This document shows, piece after piece, positions 56,856 through 64,000 of a stretch of 64,000 bases of DNA (position 1 is the stretch's first letter; the number at the start of each line of letters is the position of its first letter). The notes below the pieces were generated by a model. The model did no database searches, was not told the origin of the DNA, and saw only the letters and a list, made by a program, of their open reading frames with translations. A program made the translations under genes and the position numbers. Source of the DNA: Streptomyces luomodiensis (lineage in GTDB: Bacteria > Actinomycetota > Actinomycetes > Streptomycetales > Streptomycetaceae); NCBI RefSeq assembly GCF_031679605.1, contig NZ_CP117522.1:3906001-3970000 (forward strand). Reading direction: 5' to 3'.

Positions 56856-58106
56856 ATGAGTACGGCCACCGCCCAGGCGGCGCCCGCCCAGAAGCGGGGT
56901 GCCGGTCTGTTCCAAGGGCTGCAGAAGGTCGGCCGCAGCCTTCAGCTGCCGATCGCCGTCCTGCCCGCCGCCGGAATCATGGTCCGGCTCGGGCAGCCCG
57001 ATGTGTTCGGCGCCGACGGACTGGGCTGGGACAAGGTCGCCGCCGTGTTCAACAACGCCGGCGGCGCGCTCACCGGCGCCCTTCCGCTGCTCTTCTGCGT
57101 CGGCGTGGCCATCGGGTTCGCCAAGAAGTCGGACGGGTCCACCGCACTGGCCGCCGTGGTCGGCTTCCTCGTCTACAGCAAGGTGCTGGAGGCCTTCCCG
57201 GTCGCCGACGCGGTGGTCCAGAAGGGCGAGGACATACCGGCCAAGTTCAACGATCCCGGTGTGCTCGGCGGCATCGTCATGGGTCTGCTCACCGCCGTGC
57301 TGTGGCAGCGCTTCCACCGCACCCGGCTGGTGGACTGGCTCGGCTTCTTCAACGGCCGCCGGCTGGTGCCGATCATCATGGCCTTCACCGGCATCGTGGT
57401 GGGCGTCTTCTTCGGCCTGGTCTGGGAGCCCATCGGCGACGGCATCAGCAACTTCGGCGAGTGGATGACCGGACTCGGCTCCGCGGGATCGGCCCTCTTC
57501 GGCGCCGTCAACCGCGCCCTGATCCCGATCGGCATGCACCAGTTCGTGAACACGGTGGCCTGGTTCCAGCTCGGCGACTTCACCAACGCGGCCGGCGAGA
57601 CGGTGCACGGCGACCTCAGCCGCTTCCTGGCGGGCGACCCGAGCGCGGGAATGTTCATGTCCGGCTTCTTCCCGATCATGATGTTCGGCCTTCCGGCCGC
57701 CGCCCTGGCCATGGCCCACGCCGCCCGCCCCGAGCGCCGCAAGGCCGTGCTGGGCATGATGCTCTCGCTGGCGCTCACCTCGTTCGTCACGGGCGTGACC
57801 GAGCCGATCGAGTTCTCGTTCATGTTCATCGCCCCGCTGCTCTACGTGATCCACGCGGTGCTCACCGCCGTGGCGATGGCGATCACCTGGGCCCTGGGCG
57901 TGCACGCGGGCTTCAACTTCTCCGCGGGCTTCATCGACTACGCCCTGAACTGGAGCCATGCCACCAAGCCATGGCTGATCATTCCGATCGGACTCGTCTT
58001 CGCGGTGATCTACTACGTGGTCTTCCGCTTCGCGATCACCAAGTTCAACCTCGCCACCCCGGGCCGTGAACCCGAGGAGGAGGTCGAGGACCTCACCAAG
58101 GCGTAG
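56856..58106 (+). CDS. nagE2: PTS N-acetylglucosamine transporter EIIC (NagE2-like)
   Basis: Protein of 416 aa, an EIIC membrane domain with 8-10 helices. LQKVGRSLQLPIAVLPAAGI is the conserved start, and GVTEPIEFSFMFIAPLLYVI is the substrate-gate signature. There is no fused EIIB, which is encoded separately at 56391. It imports N-acetylglucosamine. GGAGG precedes the ATG. It is regulated by DasR through the dre sites upstream. Confidence 0.94.
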   Translation: MSTATAQAAPAQKRGAGLFQGLQKVGRSLQLPIAVLPAAGIMVRLGQPDVFGADGLGWDKVAAVFNNAGGALTGALPLLFCVGVAIGFAKKSDGSTALAAVVGFLVYSKVLEAFPVADAVVQKGEDIPAKFNDPGVLGGIVMGLLTAVLWQRFHRTRLVDWLGFFNGRRLVPIIMAFTGIVVGVFFGLVWEPIGDGISNFGEWMTGLGSAGSALFGAVNRALIPIGMHQFVNTVAWFQLGDFTNAAGETVHGDLSRFLAGDPSAGMFMSGFFPIMMFGLPAAALAMAHAARPERRKAVLGMMLSLALTSFVTGVTEPIEFSFMFIAPLLYVIHAVLTAVAMAITWALGVHAGFNFSAGFIDYALNWSHATKPWLIIPIGLVFAVIYYVVFRFAITKFNLATPGREPEEEVEDLTKA

Positions 58107-58130
58107 CCCGCCGTCGGCGCCGACGCGTGA

Positions 58131-58165
58131 CGAGGCCCCGGAACCGGATCGGTTCCGGGGCCTCG
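58131..58165. terminator. strong hairpin between nagE2 and the MBL hydrolase
   Basis: Perfect 15-bp stem (CGAGGCCCCGGAACC with GGTTCCGGGGCCTCG) and a 5-nt loop between convergent genes. Confidence 0.92.
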
Positions 58166-58174
58166 TGCCGCTGC

Positions 58175-58927
58175 CTAGACCTCGTAGACCGCGCCCGCCT
58201 TGGCCAGCTCCACCGGGCCGCCGAAGACCTGCTGGGCGTCGCGCTGGTTGATCTGGGGGTCCGTCCACGGCGGGATGTGGGTGAGCACCAGGGTCCCGAC
58301 CCCCGCCCGCAGCGCGTGCTCACCCGCCTGGCGGCCGTTGAGATGCAGCTCCGGGATGTCCTCCTTGCCGTGCGTGAAGGCCGCCTCGCACAGGAAGAGG
58401 TCCCCGCCCCGGGCCAGGTCCACCAGGGCCGCACAGGGGCCCGTGTCACCCGAGTAGACCAGCGAGCGGCCGCCGTGCTCGATCCGGAAGCCGAACGCCT
58501 CCACCGGATGGCAGACCCGCTCGGTGCGGATCGTGAAGGGGCCGAGCTCGAAGCTGCCGGGCGTCAGCGTGCGGAAGTCGAAGACCTCGCGCATCGACTT
58601 CTCATCGGGCACGTCGTCATACGCCTGGACCAGCCGCCGCTCGGTGTCCTCCGGGCCGTAGACCGGGATCGCCTCCGCGCGGCCCCCGTCGTGCCGGTAG
58701 TAGCGCGCGACGAAGTACGCGCACATGTCGATGCAGTGATCGGGGTGGAGGTGGGACAGTATGACGGCGTCGAGGTCGTAGAGACCGCAGTGGCGCTGCA
58801 ACTCGCCAAGGGCGCCATTGCCCATGTCGAGGAGCAGCCGGAAGCCGTCGGCCTCTACGAGGTAGCTCGAGCAGGCCGATTCCGCGGACGGGAACGACCC
58901 TGAGCATCCGACGACGGTGAGCTTCAT
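58175..58927 (-). CDS. metallo-beta-lactamase-fold hydrolase (RNase Z-like subgroup)
   Basis: Protein of 250 aa. The metal-binding motif is LSHLHPDHCIDM, with further ligands in YSGDTGPC and VLTHIPPW. SGSFPSAESACSSYLVEADG is the start typical of the small cyclase/RNase Z-like group found next to cysM in actinobacteria. Substrate unknown, possibly a thioester or phosphodiester. GGAGG supports the ATG at 58927. Confidence 0.88.
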   Translation of the reverse strand: MKLTVVGCSGSFPSAESACSSYLVEADGFRLLLDMGNGALGELQRHCGLYDLDAVILSHLHPDHCIDMCAYFVARYYRHDGGRAEAIPVYGPEDTERRLVQAYDDVPDEKSMREVFDFRTLTPGSFELGPFTIRTERVCHPVEAFGFRIEHGGRSLVYSGDTGPCAALVDLARGGDLFLCEAAFTHGKEDIPELHLNGRQAGEHALRAGVGTLVLTHIPPWTDPQINQRDAQQVFGGPVELAKAGAVYEV

Positions 58928-59118
58928 GAAGCAGGAACCTCCTTGAGGGGTCCCCATGCCGAGGGCCATGGGCGGGTGCGGGGGGTCATGCGGTGCCCAC
59001 GAGCGTAAGGCGCGAAAGCCCAGGCAGCTCCTCCATGCGTCCGCGTTGTGGGCGGAATCACCAGGACGGAGCCGGGCGGCGCCCGGTCACGCCCCCCGCC
59101 GGCCGATCGGCCCGAGGG

Positions 59119-60347
<1,229 letters not shown>

Positions 60348-60439
60348 GTCTGGGCTCCTGTCGGAGGGCGGGGTGGATCCCGGACCGGAGGGGCCGGGAG
60401 GGCGTCGCCGAAAGGGCGTCGGGCGTCGCGAGGGCGCGC

Positions 60440-60556
60440 TCAGGCGGCCACGGCGGGGCGCGGACACATCGCGCTGGCGAGCCGGCACAGGTCGACGTGA
60501 AGCCGCGCCACGAGCAGCATGCCCGGCGTCTTCTCGCTCACGTCATCGAAAACCAT
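60440..60556 (-). CDS. putative cysteine-metabolism leader peptide
   Basis: Protein of 38 aa, too short for routine gene calling. From residue 13 it reads MLLVARLHVDLCRLASAMC, matching the LV-x-R-x-HVDL-x-R conserved leader peptides that precede sulfur/cysteine genes in Streptomyces. A shorter start at 60520 is likely used. Two Cys codons near the end fit translational sensing of Cys-tRNA supply, controlling the cysO-cysM genes 93 bp downstream. Attenuation is inferred, no alternative hairpins were computed. Confidence 0.72.
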   Translation of the reverse strand: MVFDDVSEKTPGMLLVARLHVDLCRLASAMCPRPAVAA

Positions 60557-60657
60557 GGACACATCGTATCGATTCCCGATCCGGACTCCGGAAGGTTGTC
60601 CCGCTATACGGACTGGTAAAGACCGCGATGCGAGATCGCTGTACGAGACGAAGGAGC

Positions 60658-61083
60658 TCAGTAGCTCTCGACGACCGTGACGTCCTCCTCGGTGACCTCG
60701 CCGTCCACGATCCGGAAGGACCGGAACTGCACGGGTCCCTCGTCATTGCCGCACTCGGCCGTGGAGACCAGGACGTAGTGCGCACCGGGCTCATTGGCGT
60801 AGGAGATGTCGGTGCGGGAGGGGTATGCCTCGGTGGCGGTGTGTGAGTGGTAGATGACCACCGGTTCCTCGTCCCGGTCGTCCATCTCGCGGTAGAGCTT
60901 GAGCAGGTCACCCGAGTCGAACTCGTAGAAGGTGGGCGAGCGGGCGGCGTTCAGCATCGGGATGAACCGCTCGGGGCGGCCGCTTCCGGCCGGGCCGGCG
61001 ATCACGCCGCATGCCTCGTCGGGGTGGTCGGCGCGGGCGTGCGCGACGATCTGGTCGTGGAGCGCCTGGGTGATGGTCAGCAT
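60658..61083 (-). CDS. mec: Mec-like JAMM/MPN+ zinc metalloprotease
   Basis: Protein of 141 aa. The JAMM motif is present: an upstream Glu in HPDEACGVIAG and YHSHTATEAYPSRTD (H-x-H-x10-D). Mec releases cysteine from the CysO-Cys adduct, the last step of the CysO pathway. It may also process the C terminus of CysO. It is upstream of the leader peptide and cysO on the same strand. Confidence 0.92.
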   Translation of the reverse strand: MLTITQALHDQIVAHARADHPDEACGVIAGPAGSGRPERFIPMLNAARSPTFYEFDSGDLLKLYREMDDRDEEPVVIYHSHTATEAYPSRTDISYANEPGAHYVLVSTAECGNDEGPVQFRSFRIVDGEVTEEDVTVVESY

Positions 61084-61097
61084 GCCAGAAGAATAGG

Positions 61098-61131
61098 AGG
61101 CGGGCTCCGGACCGATGTCCGGAGCCCGCCT
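61098..61131 (-). terminator. strong hairpin after the amino-acid permease
   Basis: Perfect 15-bp stem (AGGCGGGCTCCGGAC with GTCCGGAGCCCGCCT) and a 4-nt loop between the permease stop and the Mec start. Confidence 0.9.
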
Positions 61132-61163
61132 GATGAGACGCGCCGCCCGAAAGGCGATACGGA

Positions 61164-62576
61164 TTACTTGCCCGCGTACTCCGGCTCCGCGTCGCGGCCG
61201 GCGTCCGGCCGGCCACCGCCGCTCGACTTCAGGACGAACCAGCCGATCACCAGGACGACGGCCCAGACGGCGCCGACGTACAGACAGACCCGGGCGTCCT
61301 TGTCGGACGCGATCAGGCAGGTCACGAAGATCAGGAAGATCAGCGCCACCCAGCTGAAGACGGCCCCGCCCGGGGCGGGGAAGGACGAGGCCGGCAGGCG
61401 GCCGGAGGTCACCGCCTTGCGGTACTTGATGTGGCTGACGAGGATCATCGCCCAGGCCCAGATGCCCGCGGCCGTGGCCACCGAGGTGACGTACTCGAAC
61501 GCCTTCTCCGGGACGACGTAGTTGAGGATCACGCCGATGCCCATGAGCAGCACGGAGACGGTGATGCCGACGGCCGGGGTCTTACGGGCGTTGAGCATCC
61601 CGAAGATCTTCGGGGCCTCGCTGTTGGCGGCCAGGTCGCGCAGCATCCGGCCGGTGGAGTACATCCCGGAGTTACAGGAGGACAGGGCCGCGGTGAGCAC
61701 GACGAAGTTGACGATACCGGCCGCGAACGGGATGCCGATCTTGGAGAAGGCGTGCACGAAGGGGCTCTCGCCGGCCGAGAACTCGGTCCACTTGACGACC
61801 GCGAGCAGCACCAGCAGGGCACCGACGTAGAAGATGAGGATGCGCCAGGGCAGCGTGTTGATCGCCTTGGGGAGCGTCTTCTCGGGGTTCTCGGACTCGC
61901 CCGCGGTGACGCCGACCAGCTCCACGGCGAGGTAGGCGAACATCACACCCTGGAGGGTCATCAGGCTGTCGCCGATGCCGTTGGGGAAGAACCCGCCGTG
62001 GGACCAGAGGTTGGAGGCGGCGGCGGTGTCACCGGCGTCGGAGAAGCCGAGGGTGAGCACGCCCAGACCGATCACGATCATGCCGATGATCGCGGTGACC
62101 TTGACCATCGAGAACCAGAACTCGACCTCACCGAAGATCTTCACCGAGATCAGGTTGACGGCGAACAGCACCACCAGGAAGACCAGGGCGCTGACCCACT
62201 GCGGGATCGAGGGGAACCAGTAGTTGATGTAGATGGCGGCGGCCGTGAGCTCGGCCATGCCGGTCACCACCCACATCAACCAGTACGTCCACCCGGTGAC
62301 GAACCCGAAGAACGGGCCGAGGAACTCACGGGCGTACTCCGCGAAGGACCCGGAGACCGGGCGATAGAGGAGCAGCTCACCGAGCGCCCGCATGATGAAG
62401 AAGATGACCACGCCCGCGAGGGCGTACATGAGGACGATGCTCGGGCCCGCCTTGGCGATATTCGCCCCGGCACCCATGAACAGGCCGACGCCGATGGCGC
62501 CGCCGATGGCGATCATCTGGACCTGGCGACTGCCCAGGCCGCGCTCATAGCCCTCTTCAGGAGCCGCTGAGGTCAT
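61164..62576 (-). CDS. amino-acid permease (APC superfamily, AAT family)
   Basis: Protein of 470 aa with 12 predicted helices. The start LGSRQVQMIAIGGAIGVGLF is the AAT signature, with GELLLYRPVSGSFAEYAREF and a conserved GVTAGESENPEKTLPKAI loop. It imports an amino acid (the GabP/AnsP/CycA group cannot be distinguished). Proximity to the cysteine genes may be chance. A terminator follows. Confidence 0.92.
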   Translation of the reverse strand: MTSAAPEEGYERGLGSRQVQMIAIGGAIGVGLFMGAGANIAKAGPSIVLMYALAGVVIFFIMRALGELLLYRPVSGSFAEYAREFLGPFFGFVTGWTYWLMWVVTGMAELTAAAIYINYWFPSIPQWVSALVFLVVLFAVNLISVKIFGEVEFWFSMVKVTAIIGMIVIGLGVLTLGFSDAGDTAAASNLWSHGGFFPNGIGDSLMTLQGVMFAYLAVELVGVTAGESENPEKTLPKAINTLPWRILIFYVGALLVLLAVVKWTEFSAGESPFVHAFSKIGIPFAAGIVNFVVLTAALSSCNSGMYSTGRMLRDLAANSEAPKIFGMLNARKTPAVGITVSVLLMGIGVILNYVVPEKAFEYVTSVATAAGIWAWAMILVSHIKYRKAVTSGRLPASSFPAPGGAVFSWVALIFLIFVTCLIASDKDARVCLYVGAVWAVVLVIGWFVLKSSGGGRPDAGRDAEPEYAGK

Positions 62577-62785
62577 ATTTGCTGCGCCTTTCTCCCTGTG
62601 GCGGCTGGCGATCGTGAAGATTTATCACGTCCACACAACTGATCCAGCCGACGCGGAGTGGCGCACACCACAGGGATAAGCGGACAAAAGTTATACGGCG
62701 CAACAAAGACAACAACCGCGGTGATGCGATCGTTATCCGGAGTTGAGCATCCTCTAAACGAACACTCAGTAATCGAGGCCGGTGG

Positions 62786-63397
62786 CTATTCCGGCATGAG
62801 CGTTTCGACCAGGGTCTCCTGCAGCCCGCCGAGCCAGAAATACGCCATCACCATCGGCTTGCGCGGGTCGGAGTCCGGCAGCCGCAGCAGCGCGCCCCCG
62901 TCGTCCTCGTCGGTGACCTCCAGCCGGGTCCCGATGGCCAGCCGCAGATCGTTGAGAGCGCCCAGCCACTGCCGGGACTTGTCCGGCACCAGCTCCAGTA
63001 CGGCCGGGGCCGGGGCGGGCGATCCGGTGGTCAGCGCGTCCAGATCGCGCACCATCGCCAGGGCGTCGTCGCGCTTGCGCGCCCGCAGGTCGTTCTCGGT
63101 GAAGCGGCGGAACTCCGCGGACGCCTCCCGCGCCTCCCGCTCCTCACGCGGCCCGAGCTCCTGGTCCGGGGGCCGGTAGGCGTCCGGGAACAACCGGGCC
63201 AGCGCCGGGTCGGCCGGCGGTTCGCTGGGGCCCTCGGCGAACAGCTCGGCCAGCGGGTCGCCGCCCTCGGCGGGCTGGTCGCCCGGCCCGATCAGCTCGG
63301 CGAGCTGCAGGGCCAGGCTGCGCAGGATGGAGACCTCGACCTCGTCCAGGGCGATGGCGGCGCCGCCGTCGGGCAGCGGCTCGAAGCGTCCCGACAT
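62786..63397 (-). CDS. DUF2017 family protein
   Basis: Protein of 203 aa, acidic and mostly helical, with EVEVSILRSLALQLAELIG and AYFWLGGLQETLVETLM near the ends. DUF2017 is found in actinobacteria immediately downstream of clpS, as here (start overlaps the clpS stop), suggesting a function with ClpS/Clp proteolysis. No motif reveals activity. Confidence 0.88.
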   Translation of the reverse strand: MSGRFEPLPDGGAAIALDEVEVSILRSLALQLAELIGPGDQPAEGGDPLAELFAEGPSEPPADPALARLFPDAYRPPDQELGPREEREAREASAEFRRFTENDLRARKRDDALAMVRDLDALTTGSPAPAPAVLELVPDKSRQWLGALNDLRLAIGTRLEVTDEDDGGALLRLPDSDPRKPMVMAYFWLGGLQETLVETLMPE

Positions 63398-63708
63398 CAG
63401 CGCTCCTGCTGGAGGGTCGCCCACAGGCCGTAGCCGTGCATCGCCTGCACATCGCGCTCCATCTCCTCGCGGGTGCCACTGGAGACGATCGCGCGGCCCT
63501 TGTGATGAACGTCGAGCATCAAGCGGTGCGCCTTGTCCTTGGGGTAGCCGAAGTAGCTCTGGAACACATAGGTCACATAGCTCATGAGATTGACGGGGTC
63601 GTTGTGCACCACCGTCACCCAGGGAACGTCGGGCTCCGGCACCGACATCGGTGCTTCACGGGCTTCGGGACGTTCGATCTCCACGGGTGTGACACTCACA
63701 CCTCCCAT
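63397..63708 (-). CDS. clpS: ATP-dependent Clp protease adaptor ClpS
   Basis: Protein of 103 aa. The core [20 protein letters not shown] binds N-degron substrates; [21 protein letters not shown] and the C-terminal [11 protein letters not shown] are typical. It delivers N-end-rule substrates to ClpAP/ClpCP. The start at 63708 (MGGVSVTP) is close to the S. coelicolor protein; a GTG three codons later is an alternative. Confidence 0.93.
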   Translation of the reverse strand: MGGVSVTPVEIERPEAREAPMSVPEPDVPWVTVVHNDPVNLMSYVTYVFQSYFGYPKDKAHRLMLDVHHKGRAIVSSGTREEMERDVQAMHGYGLWATLQQER

Positions 63709-63791
63709 GCTGCCACCCGGCACTGGTCGGCGCATAAACCGGCACCCAGATCTCGTCAGTCTGACGAGTAAGGGAGGTAGCATCGTCCACC

Positions 63792-64000
63792 ATGGACACT
63801 GCGGACTTGGGACTGCCGGTGGACGTGCCGTCGACCGCGCTCTTCACCGACCGGTACGAACTCACCATGCTTCAGGCCGCGCTGCGGGCGGGCACCGCCG
63901 ACCGCCGCTCGGTCTTCGAGGTCTTCACCAGGCGCCTCCCCGAAGGCCGCCGCTACGGCGTCGTGGCGGGCACCGGGCGGGTGCTGGACGCCGTCGAGAA
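63792..64000 (+). CDS. pncB: nicotinate phosphoribosyltransferase, 5' part only
   Basis: Open to the right edge; the first 69 residues are visible. [21 protein letters not shown] is the conserved N terminus of nicotinate phosphoribosyltransferase, and [20 protein letters not shown] follows. The enzyme makes nicotinate mononucleotide from nicotinate and PRPP for NAD salvage. It is divergent from clpS. The gene is cut by the window. Confidence 0.92.
   Translation, partial: MDTADLGLPVDVPSTALFTDRYELTMLQAALRAGTADRRSVFEVFTRRLPEGRRYGVVAGTGRVLDAVE

Overview
The window is high-GC actinobacterial DNA and reads as a Streptomyces chromosome. Supporting signs are GTG/TTG starts, XRE(DUF5753)/DUF397/ATPase regulatory modules, a GlxA-type copper oxidase, class E and F sortases, DasR (dre) operators, and a run of core genes (bcp, tRNA-Leu, rdgB, rph, nagF/nagE2, cysM-cysO-mec, clpS, pncB). 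From memory, that run resembles the S. coelicolor SCO28xx-SCO29xx neighbourhood.

Region 1 (130-15686, all minus strand): one tightly packed, probably polycistronic 18-gene operon for a dissociated (type II), highly reducing polyketide or fatty-acid-like synthase. In transcription order it encodes an ACP, two catalytic ketosynthases (KS), a Cys-less KS-like protein, a double-hotdog protein, a third catalytic KS, a second Cys-less KS-like protein with a ~360-residue heptapeptide-repeat tail, an enoyl-reductase-like SDR, three consecutive DsrE/F/H(TusBCD)-like small proteins, a third Cys-less KS-like protein, a malonyltransferase, a second ACP, two FabZ-type dehydratase subunits, a FabG-type ketoreductase and a kappa-GST-like (2-hydroxychromene-2-carboxylate isomerase) protein. 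Three KS plus three chain-length-factor-like partners, with a Dsr/Tus-like sulfur-relay trio inside the operon, is the most unusual feature here. I do not recognise it as a known pathway; a polyene or reduced acyl chain, possibly sulfur-modified, is my inference.

Region 2 (15687-23710): control and transport genes. There are three paralogous LuxR-type regulators, an MFS drug/H+ exporter divergent from the first regulator across an array of GTTCC-N4-GGGAC-like inverted repeats, a zinc alcohol dehydrogenase, and an NMT1-type substrate-binding lipoprotein with its permease but no ATPase.

Region 3 (24112-30880): two WhiJ/AbaA-like modules (HATPase + XRE-DUF5753 + DUF397). They are separated by a chitin-type LPMO with a dre operator, tRNA-Lys(CTT) and a secreted choice-of-anchor protein. 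The second DUF397 protein carries its motif in triplicate. A FadR-type regulator follows.

Region 4 (30999-50172): cell-surface and general genes: GlxA and a convergent GH6 hydrolase, a class F sortase with a secreted partner, HAD hydrolase, a small antitoxin-like protein, an LAATG surface protein with a long acidic stalk, a ROK regulator divergent from a Gfo/Idh/MocA oxidoreductase, an FAH-family enzyme, a YidC-like remnant, a class E sortase, a DUF445 membrane protein, a GDSL hydrolase, a DUF1707 protein and a DUF990-type ABC exporter.

Region 5 (50173-64000): conserved housekeeping: bifunctional PBP, GroES-like protein, DUF3618, bcp, tRNA-Leu(TAG), rdgB, a lipoprotein, rph, the GlcNAc PTS genes with dre operators, an MBL hydrolase, the cysM-cysO-leader peptide-mec sulfur-carrier system, an amino-acid permease, DUF2017, clpS and the start of pncB, which runs off the right end. 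Several strong intrinsic hairpins punctuate convergent gene ends.
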